From assembly GCF_031085155.1 (NCBI RefSeq), contig NZ_JAVHUL010000007.1:23216-87215 (forward strand): a stretch of DNA of 64,000 bases. The letters are read 5' to 3'. The stretch is from Mesonia profundi (lineage in GTDB: Bacteria; Bacteroidota; Bacteroidia; Flavobacteriales; Flavobacteriaceae). The position numbers and the translations under genes are program-made. A model generated the notes under the pieces. It was not told the origin of the DNA. It ran no database searches and worked only from the letters and a program-made list of their open reading frames with translations. This document shows, in pieces, positions 35,317 through 43,442 of this stretch; positions within the stretch are counted from its first letter, which is position 1; each line of letters begins with the position of its first letter.

Positions 35317-36774
35317 TTATTGTTTTAACCAATTACCACTAAAAGCACAATCTTTATACTCATCGCCTATTTTTACATAGGTATTTCCAATTTTTTCTTT
35401 TTGCCATTTTTCAATAGCTTTAATTTGTTTCTCTCTTAAGGCCAATTCCTTAATCTTAGTATAATCTTGAGCATAATTCGCAATGTGCGCCTTGTACTTG
35501 TTATCTACGATAATGATTTTAAAAAATTTAGACCCTGTTCTGGTTTGATCAATCAAGATCATCGATACTTCGCCTTCATTTAAGTTATTTACTTTATCAT
35601 AAATAAGCGGATCAATATCTGTCAGTTCAAAACGTGTATCCCCCGTTTTTGGGTTGATCAATTTCCCGCCATCTCCACGAGTTTCTTCCTCATCTGAATA
35701 TCTTCTAGCTGCTTCATCAAAAGAAATTTTATTATTTACAATACTCCTTCTAATCGTATCTAATTTCTCTCTAGCAATTTTGATGGTTTCCTCGGTTACT
35801 TTAGGCATAATGATAATATGTCTAATATCTAACTTCTCTCCTCTAACTTTATCTAACTGAATAATATGATACCCAAATGAAGACTTAAAAGGTTTACTTA
35901 CTTCTCCTTCCTGTAAACTAAAAGCGACTTGTTTAAAGTCTTTATCTAAAGGATCTTTTCTAGTAATGGTCATTTGCCCTCCTTTGGTACTGGTGGCATC
36001 TTGCGAGTATAATACCGCTTTGGTTGCAAAGCTGGCTCCATTCTCTACAATATCATTACGCATCTCTGTTAATTGATCGACCACTTTTTGCTCTTCCTCT
36101 TCGGGAACATCTGGTTCAATAACCAATTGTGAGATTTTTACTTCATCTCCAAATTGCGGACGCTCGTCTTCTGGAATACGATCAAAAAATTGTCTTACTT
36201 CTTCTGGCGTTACTTCAATTTCGCTTACAATCTTACTTTGCATACGATCACTTAAGGCTCTCTCCTTATTAATAACAAATAATTCTGCTCTTAAATCTCG
36301 CTCATTTTCTTTGCGGTAAAACTCCAATAGTTTCTCCATACTCCCTATTTGCTGTACCATTCTGTCCATTTGCTGACCAATCATATTATTGATTTCATCT
36401 TCAGAAACATTGATGGTACTATCTTGTACCGCGTGGTGTGCATAAAGTTTATTTTCCATCAACCTTCCCGCCAATTGACAATCTGAAATTTCATCAGAAT
36501 CCATTCCTTGATTCTTAACATCTTCCCGCATTTTAACAATGTCGGTTTCTAGAATAAGGTAGTCTCCAATTACGGCTGCCACCCCATCAGCTTTAAAACG
36601 TTTAAAGGCCTGTACCGTGTCTGTTTTTGATACTTCACTAATAACTCCCTTGTCGCCAGTTATCACCAAACTACTATCTACTTCTGTTTTTTGAGCATGT
36701 ACCGCTGTTATTGAAAATAAAGCCACACAGCAAATCTTAATTATATAGTTCAAATCTTTTATGTTTAATTGCAT
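35317..36774 (-). CDS. SurA-like periplasmic peptidyl-prolyl isomerase with two parvulin domains
   Basis: An exported 485-residue chaperone/isomerase. A signal peptide (KICCVALFSITAVHAQ) leads into a SurA-type N-terminal chaperone region (VAAVIGDYLILETDIVKM). Two parvulin domains follow, at about residues 205-310 (EVKISQLVIEPDVPEEE, KGGQMTITRKD, FKSSFGYHIIQLDKV) and about 315-420 (KLDIRHIIIMPKVTEETI, RGDGGKLIN). SurA folds outer-membrane beta-barrel proteins. The ATG at 36774 overlaps the upstream lipoprotein gene by 38 bp; a TTG eight codons later is an alternative. It is followed 5 bp later by moxR. Confidence 0.92.
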   Translation of the reverse strand: MQLNIKDLNYIIKICCVALFSITAVHAQKTEVDSSLVITGDKGVISEVSKTDTVQAFKRFKADGVAAVIGDYLILETDIVKMREDVKNQGMDSDEISDCQLAGRLMENKLYAHHAVQDSTINVSEDEINNMIGQQMDRMVQQIGSMEKLLEFYRKENERDLRAELFVINKERALSDRMQSKIVSEIEVTPEEVRQFFDRIPEDERPQFGDEVKISQLVIEPDVPEEEEQKVVDQLTEMRNDIVENGASFATKAVLYSQDATSTKGGQMTITRKDPLDKDFKQVAFSLQEGEVSKPFKSSFGYHIIQLDKVRGEKLDIRHIIIMPKVTEETIKIAREKLDTIRRSIVNNKISFDEAARRYSDEEETRGDGGKLINPKTGDTRFELTDIDPLIYDKVNNLNEGEVSMILIDQTRTGSKFFKIIIVDNKYKAHIANYAQDYTKIKELALREKQIKAIEKWQKEKIGNTYVKIGDEYKDCAFSGNWLKQ

Positions 36775-37594
36775 CCTTAATAATTTCTTTTTCTAATTCT
36801 TTTGACAACTCTAACTTTCTTCGGTTAAGAAGAATTTGCTTAATAGTAGGTTTTACATACGCTAAAGGGGCTTGATCATTTCGTTTTAAAACATCCTTAA
36901 TGTATACCAAATATACTCCTAAAGAATCCTCAAGTTGCAAGAAGTTTTCCTTTTTTAAAAACTCATCGCTCATAGAAGCATCTAAAGGGCTGATTTTTTT
37001 ATAAATTTCTTTAGGCTTTACCCAAACCGAATCATTTAAACTATAATTTTTAAATTTTAAAGACTCTTCATCTAAGTAAATCTTATCATCTTGATCAAAC
37101 CTCGTAAATTTCTTTTCAAGCTCTTTTATATCAGCGTAATCTTTTTCTAACTCTATGTACCTCAACTTAACTAAATCTTGGTTCAGCTTAAAATTAATCT
37201 TATTGGCTTCAAAATAAGTATTGATGACAGTATCCTGAAATGTGGTATCAATCATTCCCGAAATAACAATATCCTTATAAGCTTCTGTATACAGCTCATT
37301 TCTATAAAGATTAACAAGCTTCTTAAAGTCTTCTTGTTTTTTTTCTGATAAATTTATTTTTGCCTGATGCATAAACAATTCCTCCTGCGCCCAACGATTA
37401 ATGTAATTAGACACAAATATCGCGCTATCCTCTGGAGAGGCTCCATCTGGAATTAAATTTACTATATCTTCCTCATAAAGGTAAGTATCATACGCTCTTG
37501 CAAGAACTTTTCGCTCTTCATTTGACTGCAAAAAATCACAACCCATTAAAAGAGTACAACAGCATATAAGTATGTAATTCGGGATTCTATTCAA
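36737..37594 (-). CDS. PPIase-associated periplasmic lipoprotein
   Basis: A 285-residue lipoprotein with lipobox LLMGC (cysteine at residue 19) and a helical, lysine- and glutamate-rich mature part. It resembles the SurA/PpiD N-terminal chaperone arm (ILARAYDTYLYEEDIVNLIP, ALFVSNYI-like segment INRWAQEELFMHQA). A clear catalytic parvulin core (HI...GG...GYHI) is not visible, so it may be a chaperone without isomerase activity. It overlaps the upstream PPIase gene by 8 bp and the downstream one by 38 bp, indicating tight coupling. Confidence 0.8.
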   Translation of the reverse strand: MNRIPNYILICCCTLLMGCDFLQSNEERKVLARAYDTYLYEEDIVNLIPDGASPEDSAIFVSNYINRWAQEELFMHQAKINLSEKKQEDFKKLVNLYRNELYTEAYKDIVISGMIDTTFQDTVINTYFEANKINFKLNQDLVKLRYIELEKDYADIKELEKKFTRFDQDDKIYLDEESLKFKNYSLNDSVWVKPKEIYKKISPLDASMSDEFLKKENFLQLEDSLGVYLVYIKDVLKRNDQAPLAYVKPTIKQILLNRRKLELSKELEKEIIKDAIKHKRFELYN

Positions 37595-39527
37595 ACTCTT
37601 TCTCTAAACTCTTTAATACCTCTTGGTTAATTACTACGTTATTTTTAGCTCGAATATTCTCTATCCATTCCTTTTCTAGCTGCTGCTGATATTGGCTCAC
37701 CACTTCTCCTCTTGCTTCCTCGAATGTCTTGATTCCTTCTGGTTCTATATTTTCAATATCGAATACAAGAAATACGCCATTATTTTCATACAGCTTAGAA
37801 ACTCCTTTTCTGTCTTTTATTTTTGAAGGCAAGGCATCGTGATCTTCTTGAAATTCTCCAGACTTAAATAAAACACTATGTCCCATTTCTTTCGCGTCTT
37901 TTTCTATCGTGTCATTCTCCACCCCTTTCTTCATCCACTTTCTAACCTGCTTAGCCATCTTTTTCGTATCTGTAGAAGCCATCGTTAAGGTGTAGGTCTT
38001 TTCTTTTGTAAATTCTTTTTGATGTTGTTGATAATAAGTTTGAAGCGCTACCGAATCTTTCTTTGCTGCTTGCCAGATATTATCTTCCATCAACTCAAAC
38101 AACAACAACCCATTACGATATTCTTGAATAATGTATGCATATTCAGCATCCGTCTCGGCCAAATGCTCTTTATGGTAGGAGATTAAAAAATTCTCTTTAA
38201 AGAGGATTAGCCATTGCTTTAATAAACTTTCTTTAGATTCTACTTTCCCTATTTGACGTTGGGAGTTACTAATCAGTTTAGCAAAATCTTGATAGGATTT
38301 CCCTTCTCCTTTTATTTCGATAATATTTTTCTGCGGAATATCTTTTAAATTATTGATATCCCATTTGGAAGATAAAAGTGCATCAGATACATTTTTACTA
38401 AAATAGGCTAAAGCAGCTTCATCTTCTTTTATCGTATAAGTGTTTTGAATATCTTTTAAAACATCCTCACGTATTAATTGTGCTCTCACGTCCCCTTTCA
38501 TTCTTCTAGAAAGATCTTGCTTTTCATCCTCAAAACTCTTGATGGTATTCTTGTTTAGCAACTTCACTATGTGCCAACCATATTCGGTTTCAAAAGGAGT
38601 AGAGGTTTCATCAATTTCGGTTAATCCAAAGGCTACATTTTCAAACGCACCAGAGTTAAGCTTGCCTCTAGAGAATGTATTAATTACTCCGCCATTCACG
38701 GCTGTATTTTTATCATCACTATATTGTCTAGCCATTTCAGAAAAACCATTCCCATTATCTAACTTTTCTTTAATTTCAAATATTTGGGTCTTGGCATCAG
38801 AGTTTCCTTCCTTATTCTCAATCATAATATGAGCCACTTTTACCGTACCTTCTGCTTTTCTTTTGTCATTTACTTTAACGATATGGTATCCAAACTGAGA
38901 TCTTGCAGGCATAGAAACCTCCCCTACTTTAGTCTCGTAAGCGGCAGTTTCAAAGGGATACACCATAGAAAAAACCGTAAACCAACCTAAATCTCCATTA
39001 TTTTTTTCTACTGATGGATCTTCGGAATAGGTTTTAGCTACTTCAGCAAAAGATTTCCCATTAAGAATCTCTTTTCTTGCTTTCATCGCTTTTTGATAAG
39101 CTTTTAAAGTGTCTTTAGCGGAAGCGTTACGCGTCACATTTATTAAAATATGGCTCGCATTCACCTCTTGCTTTTTTCTAGAATAAGCTTCTTGAAGTAA
39201 GTTTTCTGTAATTTCAGAATCCTTCATATACTTATCGGCTAGCTGTTTTTTGTAGATATTATACTCTCCCATAAATGAAGGAAGCGTATCTAAGCCTTGC
39301 GTTTCTGCCTCTAATACTTTCAACTTATAGTCCACAAAAAGATCCATATACTCGCTCACATCTTTTTGATCGTCTTGCAGCAAGTTAAGATTCTTAGAAA
39401 ACACGCGCTTAAACTCATCGGCATAAACGGGCTGATCATTAATGGTCAATAATACTTTTTGTTCCTTTTTTTGCGCAAAGGCAATACATCCTGTCGCCAA
39501 GAAAACAAGTAAAAGTAGATTTTTCAT
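37587..39527 (-). CDS. Exported peptidyl-prolyl isomerase with two parvulin domains (SurA/PpiD-like)
   Basis: A 646-residue exported protein and first gene of the operon. The signal peptide (MKNLLLLVFLATGCIAFAQ) probably ends at AFAQ; a cysteine after LATG is a weak alternative lipobox. Two parvulin domains follow, at about residues 125-235 (VNASHILINVTRNASA, NNGDLGWFTVFSMVYPFE, RSQFGYHIVKVND) and about 238-350 (TVKVAHIMIENKEGN, VNGGVINTFSRGKL, ETEYGWHIVKL). A long helical C-terminal part follows. The ATG at 39527 is chosen over one 17 codons upstream, because a perfect promoter lies between them. Confidence 0.92.
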   Translation of the reverse strand: MKNLLLLVFLATGCIAFAQKKEQKVLLTINDQPVYADEFKRVFSKNLNLLQDDQKDVSEYMDLFVDYKLKVLEAETQGLDTLPSFMGEYNIYKKQLADKYMKDSEITENLLQEAYSRKKQEVNASHILINVTRNASAKDTLKAYQKAMKARKEILNGKSFAEVAKTYSEDPSVEKNNGDLGWFTVFSMVYPFETAAYETKVGEVSMPARSQFGYHIVKVNDKRKAEGTVKVAHIMIENKEGNSDAKTQIFEIKEKLDNGNGFSEMARQYSDDKNTAVNGGVINTFSRGKLNSGAFENVAFGLTEIDETSTPFETEYGWHIVKLLNKNTIKSFEDEKQDLSRRMKGDVRAQLIREDVLKDIQNTYTIKEDEAALAYFSKNVSDALLSSKWDINNLKDIPQKNIIEIKGEGKSYQDFAKLISNSQRQIGKVESKESLLKQWLILFKENFLISYHKEHLAETDAEYAYIIQEYRNGLLLFELMEDNIWQAAKKDSVALQTYYQQHQKEFTKEKTYTLTMASTDTKKMAKQVRKWMKKGVENDTIEKDAKEMGHSVLFKSGEFQEDHDALPSKIKDRKGVSKLYENNGVFLVFDIENIEPEGIKTFEEARGEVVSQYQQQLEKEWIENIRAKNNVVINQEVLKSLEKEFE

Positions 39528-39548
39528 TTTATTAATTTTAAAAGTGGT

Positions 39549-39578
39549 CAAAAATAAGAAATATAAAAGGTTATACAA
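39549..39578 (-). promoter_or_regulatory. Promoter of the PPIase-MoxR operon (TTG-N19-TATTTTTG)
   Basis: On the minus strand, TTG (39578-39576), a 19-nt spacer and TATTTTTG (39556-39549) match the consensus exactly. A start near 39542 leaves a leader of about 15 nt before the ATG at 39527, which rules out the longer reading frame. Confidence 0.8.
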
Positions 39579-39589
39579 GCATTTAAATT

Positions 39590-39680
39590 AAGAACCTGAA
39601 GCAATTCCGCGAAGCAAGAAATGAATTCTTATTTTTTGGTTTCAATACAAACTTCAAGGCATTAAAGCTTCTAGCAAAGA
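39590..39680 (+). repeat. Possible weak third member of the CAAGAACCT element family
   Basis: The segment begins TTAAGAACCTGAAGC and later has ATACAAACTTCAAGGCATT, echoing AAGAACCT and TTTCAAGGCAAG of the element at 31592. Similarity is patchy. It lies just upstream of the SRPBCC gene, before its -7 element. Confidence 0.3.
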
Positions 39681-39704
39681 CTAACGCATCCATAATTTAT
39701 TAAT

Positions 39705-39712
39705 TATATTTG
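39705..39712 (+). promoter_or_regulatory. Candidate -7 element of the SRPBCC gene (TATATTTG)
   Basis: An exact TAnnTTTG match that ends 24 nt before the ATG at 39737. No TTG is found at the expected -33 position, so support is partial. Confidence 0.5.
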
Positions 39713-39736
39713 AGCTCCACTTTCTAAAGTCATTTC

Positions 39737-40198
39737 ATGAAATACACCTCCCAAATTACCATTGCTATCTCTCAAGAAGAAGTCTTTAAAAAATTAGAAA
39801 ACATAGAAAACTTACCCCACTGGCAAAAGGGTCTATTAGAAATTACTCCTATAAGTGGTGAACCCGGAGAAGAAGGTTCTAAAATGAAACTTCAATACCA
39901 AATAGGCAAACAAAAAATGGAAATCATACAAACCATGATGAAAATTGATTTTCCTAACGAGATACAAATCACTCACGATACTCAAGACACGCACAACATT
40001 CAAAAAAATGTGCTCAAAAAAACCGAGAATAATCAAACGCTTTGGATTTACGAAAATGAATTTAAATTTTCGAGCTTAGGACTTCAATTCTTGGGTTGGA
40101 TTATGCCTAGCGTATTCAAAAAGCAAACGATGACAAATATGGAAAATTTTAAAGCTTTCGCCGAAAAAGGAATCAGTATAAAAAATAACGATGGATAA
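39737..40198 (+). CDS. SRPBCC-family protein
   Basis: A 153-residue START-like helix-grip protein. The N-terminal pattern ITIAISQEEVFKKLENIENLPHWQKGL is typical of polyketide-cyclase/SRPBCC proteins, which form a cavity for hydrophobic ligands. The C-terminal helix (MPSVFKKQTMTNMENFKAFAE) closes the pocket. Substrate and role are unknown. The last 8 bp overlap the next gene (ATGGATAA), so the pair is translationally coupled. Confidence 0.85.
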   Translation: MKYTSQITIAISQEEVFKKLENIENLPHWQKGLLEITPISGEPGEEGSKMKLQYQIGKQKMEIIQTMMKIDFPNEIQITHDTQDTHNIQKNVLKKTENNQTLWIYENEFKFSSLGLQFLGWIMPSVFKKQTMTNMENFKAFAEKGISIKNNDG

Positions 40199-40523
40199 GA
40201 AACAAGAACCTATAGACAAGCGCACGAGTTGCGAATTGGAGAATACTTTTAAAAAATTGCCAGACAAGCCTCAGGAAATTGAACCCTCTGAAGGGATTAA
40301 ACTTATTTGGGACTTTAGAGGCCCGCATGCTCAAAAAACAGCCGAACATCACGAAATCCATTTAAAGGATTACATCAAAATAGAAAACACCCAATTAGAG
40401 ATTACCGGAGTTGAAACCTTATCTGAAATGCATTCTATTGCTTTTATGGTGGTGAATAAAGCAGAAATGAAACCTATACGGGATGCTTTAAAACCTCATC
40501 GCGGTCAGTTGTACCAAGAGTAA
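40191..40523 (+). CDS. Conserved-looking hypothetical protein containing a dispersed-element segment
   Basis: A 110-residue soluble protein of no family I can name. It starts MDKKQEPIDKRTSCELENTF and ends with a structured part (HLKDYIKIENTQLEITGVE, HSIAFMVVNKAEMKPIRD) that looks like a small alpha-beta domain. The first 37 codons lie largely within DNA (40203-40301) related to the non-coding element at 31592-31689. The overlap with the SRPBCC gene and the terminator that follows support translation. Confidence 0.75.
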   Translation: MDKKQEPIDKRTSCELENTFKKLPDKPQEIEPSEGIKLIWDFRGPHAQKTAEHHEIHLKDYIKIENTQLEITGVETLSEMHSIAFMVVNKAEMKPIRDALKPHRGQLYQE

Positions 40524-40529
40524 AGAAAC

Positions 40530-40566
40530 AAAAAATGCCTCATGAAAAATCATAAGGCATTTTTTA
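40530..40566. terminator. Bidirectional terminator between the 110-aa gene and guaB
   Basis: The arms AAAAAATGCCT and AGGCATTTTTT enclose a loop of about 14 nt. With A and T runs on both sides, it can serve both convergent transcription units. Confidence 0.85.
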
Positions 40567-40580
40567 ATACTGCTTTTATA

Positions 40581-42053
40581 TTATCTAGAATAATTAGGTG
40601 ATTCTTTGGTAATGGTTACATCGTGAGGGTGACTCTCCAAAATCCCTGAAGAGGTGATTTTTACAAATTTCGCATCGTTCTTTAAGGCTTCAATATCTTT
40701 AGCGCCACAATACCCCATTCCTGCCCGTAAGCCTCCAATAAATTGGTTCATACTTTCAAGCAACTCTCCTTTATAAGGAACTCTCCCTACAATCCCTTCA
40801 GGAACCAATTTTTTAATATCATCTTCTATATCTTGAAAATAGCGATCTTTAGAGCCTTGTTGCATAGCTTCAACAGATCCCATTCCGCGATAAGACTTAA
40901 ATTTTCTTCCTTCGTAAATAATGGTTTCTCCGGGAGATTCTTTGGTTCCTGCTAAAAGAGAACCTAACATTACACAATCTGCTCCTGCCGCTAAGGCTTT
41001 TGGGATATCACCAGTATAACGTATTCCTCCATCAGCAATAACTGGCACACCTGTACCTTTTAGCGCTGCTGCAACTTCGATAACCGCAGAAAACTGAGGA
41101 AAACCAACACCTGCGACCACACGAGTGGTACAAATAGATCCTGGGCCAATTCCAACTTTAACGGCATCTGCACCTGCATCTGCTAAATATTTGGCAGCTT
41201 CCGCAGTAGCAATATTACCCACCACCACTTCTAAATCTGGATATTTATTTTTTACTTCTTTCAACACGTGAACTACCCCTTTGGTATGTCCGTGAGCCGT
41301 GTCTATCACTACAGCATCTACACCCGCTTTCACTAAAGCTTCTGCTCTTTCTACCGCATCTGCCGTTACTCCCAAGGCAGCAGCAACACGTAATCTTCCG
41401 TACTTATCCTTGTTTGCATTTGGCTTCTGAGTGAGTTTGGTAATGTCTCTAAAGGTAATTAAACCTACCAGCTTATAGTCTTTATTAACAACCGGTAGTT
41501 TTTCAATTTTATTTTCTTGTAAAATGGCTTCAGCATCTCCTAAAGAAGTTCCTTCAGCCACGGTAACCAAATTCTTGGTCGTCATCACCTCTTCTATAGG
41601 TCGGCTGTTATTTTTTTCGAAACGTAAATCACGGTTGGTTACAATTCCTATCAAAGCATCGTCTTTATCTACAATCGGGATTCCTCCAATGCTATGCTCG
41701 CGCATCAAATCTTTCGCATCTTTTACCGTGGCGTTGATGGACAAGGTAACCGGATCAATAATCATCCCGCTTTCTGCTCTTTTTACTTTGCGAACTTTAA
41801 GTGCTTGCTGCTCTATGCTCATATTTTTGTGCAACACACCAATACCTCCTTCCCTAGCCATAGCAATTGCCATACGGGATTCGGTTACGGTATCCATCGC
41901 TGCAGAAACGATAGGTACATTAATAGTTATGTTCTTGGTGAATTTGGTTTGAATGTTTACTTCGCGTGGAAGAACATCAGAGAAAGCAGGAACTAAAAGG
42001 ACGTCATCGTAAGTTAATCCTTCGCCTACTATTTTATTTTCGTGTGCAGTCAT
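40581..42053 (-). CDS. guaB: IMP dehydrogenase
   Basis: NAD-dependent oxidation of IMP to XMP, the committed step to GMP. The catalytic loop is [15 protein letters not shown] with the active-site Cys. The flap RYFQDIEDD and the two CBS domains (about residues 95-215: [14 protein letters not shown] and [14 protein letters not shown]) are present. The ATG at 42053 gives 490 residues. The longer frame begins inside a -7-like TAAATTTG (minus strand 42085-42078) and adds 17 unconserved residues, so it is rejected. Confidence 0.96.
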   Translation of the reverse strand: MTAHENKIVGEGLTYDDVLLVPAFSDVLPREVNIQTKFTKNITINVPIVSAAMDTVTESRMAIAMAREGGIGVLHKNMSIEQQALKVRKVKRAESGMIIDPVTLSINATVKDAKDLMREHSIGGIPIVDKDDALIGIVTNRDLRFEKNNSRPIEEVMTTKNLVTVAEGTSLGDAEAILQENKIEKLPVVNKDYKLVGLITFRDITKLTQKPNANKDKYGRLRVAAALGVTADAVERAEALVKAGVDAVVIDTAHGHTKGVVHVLKEVKNKYPDLEVVVGNIATAEAAKYLADAGADAVKVGIGPGSICTTRVVAGVGFPQFSAVIEVAAALKGTGVPVIADGGIRYTGDIPKALAAGADCVMLGSLLAGTKESPGETIIYEGRKFKSYRGMGSVEAMQQGSKDRYFQDIEDDIKKLVPEGIVGRVPYKGELLESMNQFIGGLRAGMGYCGAKDIEALKNDAKFVKITSSGILESHPHDVTITKESPNYSR

Positions 42054-42077
42054 CGCAATTAAAGATTTAATTGCATG

Positions 42078-42085
42078 CAAATTTA
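42078..42085 (-). promoter_or_regulatory. Candidate -7 element of guaB (TAAATTTG)
   Basis: On the minus strand TAAATTTG matches the consensus and lies 24 nt before the ATG at 42053. The nearest TTG (42104-42102) is at a 16-nt spacing, shorter than the usual 19. Confidence 0.5.
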
Positions 42086-42170
42086 TACTTTTATGACGAG
42101 ACAATAATAAAAATAGAATTTTTTTTGAAAAAATATTAAATCTCGCCTTAATTCACTAATTCTAAGAAGC

Positions 42171-42321
42171 TTAATAAAGCTAATAGGACAACGATTGATA
42201 GAGAAAAATATTCATAAAGTAAAGACTTCTATAGACATGGCTTCCTTAAATACAGGAATACATTTGGTGGAAATATTTACAGTTCATGAAACGAAAAATT
42301 ATTAGAGTTGTAAAAAAGTAA
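42171..42321 (+). pseudogene. Remnant of a T9SS type A C-terminal sorting domain
   Basis: Between guaB and the membrane protein gene the plus strand reads GQRLIEKNIHKVKTSIDM, then ASLNTGIHLVEIFTVHET (42186-42293). This is the layout of a T9SS type A sorting domain: a GQ-turn, a short strand, (I/V)D(I/M)..L..GI..VEI, then a basic tail. Reading continues in the +1 frame after an A5 run (42294-42298) as IIRVVKK and a stop codon at 42319-42321, exactly the expected basic end. The frame upstream of 42171 soon loses resemblance and no start or catalytic region remains. It is a decayed 3' end of a secreted-protein gene. Confidence 0.75.
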
Positions 42322-42408
42322 GACTGTTTTAATATCAATTAAAATATGTAATGTCATAAATTATTATTTATTTTGGTATAAGATCTATCGTAATAACCTT
42401 CAATTGAA

Positions 42409-42909
42409 TTATTGGGAGGGTGTTTTTTGTATTAACTGAAATAAAACCAGGAGTACCGAAAACACAAAAGAAGTGGTCATTAATATACCAGAAATCATCA
42501 CGACATAGCGCATCCAATATAGCCCGCTCCACATGAAATAAATTCCACCAAAGGTGACTAAAACCGAAACTAAAGGCTCTAACAATAAGAACTTTTTGAT
42601 TCCTATTTTTATTTTAGCCATCGCCACTAATCCACCTAGTAGAAAAAAAATCACCGACATTGATAGAATGTGTGTATGAACAATGGTGAGCATTTCTCGC
42701 TCTGGTTTTTTAAATTTCATTACCTCTGCCTCCAAATCTTCCTCGTTGCCCAAATAATTTTCTTGAATGCCTTGAGGATGATTTTCTGTAGTATCATTTA
42801 CAAAAGTCAAACCCGTAAAATAACCGACGCTTAACACTACTAGAAAAGCGCCGATTAATAATTTTACTTCTTTGGGTAGACGATAAATAAATCCGTTAAG
42901 ATTCATCAT
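42409..42909 (-). CDS. Small four-helix membrane protein with intramembrane HxH
   Basis: A 166-residue protein with four predicted membrane helices, at about residues 17-37, 74-97, 105-130 and 134-160. The soluble segment between helices 1 and 2 is about 37 residues and acidic. Helix 2 begins LTIVHTHILSMSV, placing His78 and His80 near a membrane face where they could bind haem or metal. No family name is recognised. It overlaps the FMN-binding gene by 4 bp and is the last gene of a three-gene operon, so a role as membrane partner of that flavoprotein is inferred. Confidence 0.75.
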   Translation of the reverse strand: MMNLNGFIYRLPKEVKLLIGAFLVVLSVGYFTGLTFVNDTTENHPQGIQENYLGNEEDLEAEVMKFKKPEREMLTIVHTHILSMSVIFFLLGGLVAMAKIKIGIKKFLLLEPLVSVLVTFGGIYFMWSGLYWMRYVVMISGILMTTSFVFSVLLVLFQLIQKTPSQ

Positions 42910-43442
42910 AATTGATTTTCCTGTTTTAAAATATGCACTGTTTTTAATACATTATTTACAGCTCTTGCCATAGATGAGGCAGAAATAGTCGCTCCACTAA
43001 TGGCAGCTATATTTTCTCCATACTCAATTTTAGAGTCTGGTGTCATACCTATAAACTGCTTAAGCCAACGCTGAGACCCTATTTGAAGTCCGTAATCTTC
43101 TCTGTAGATAAGAACTTTAGATTTTTTAATCTTCAAATCTTTATCAAACAACACCACATATTCAAATTTCTTCTTTTTACTTGGAGCAGTTCCTAAATAG
43201 GTATAACCTATAAGTTCTCCTTGTACAGAAATTCTTGAAAGGTTTTTAGCTGCGGTCTTCGCTGGAATTTTTTCTTCTATATTTCCTGAAGCCGTAATAG
43301 ATTCCAACTCATAATCCTTTACTTCGTAAGTGCTTTTTATCGCCTTATCAAATTTTTCTTGAAGCCTATCTTGGGTTGTCGTAACCGTAAAAGCAAAACA
43401 ACTTAATAGACCACAAAATACTAATAACCTTTTAATCATCAT
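42906..43442 (-). CDS. Exported FMN-binding domain protein (flavinylation type)
   Basis: A 178-residue exported protein. A signal peptide (IKRLLVFCGLLSCFAFTVT) precedes an FMN_bind domain like those of NqrC and RnfG. The motif AAISGATISASSM near residues 147-159 corresponds to the S-G-A-T site where ApbE attaches FMN covalently to Thr. It has no membrane helix after the signal. Such proteins carry electrons outside the cytoplasm. It overlaps both neighbours by 4 bp (ATGA), so the three genes are tightly coupled. An ApbE gene is not in this window. Confidence 0.85.
   Translation of the reverse strand: MMIKRLLVFCGLLSCFAFTVTTTQDRLQEKFDKAIKSTYEVKDYELESITASGNIEEKIPAKTAAKNLSRISVQGELIGYTYLGTAPSKKKKFEYVVLFDKDLKIKKSKVLIYREDYGLQIGSQRWLKQFIGMTPDSKIEYGENIAAISGATISASSMARAVNNVLKTVHILKQENQL

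Noticed and set aside
41524-41996. Open frames on the plus strand opposite guaB
   Set aside because: Same reason: antisense to conserved guaB coding sequence, no start context and no recognisable protein features.
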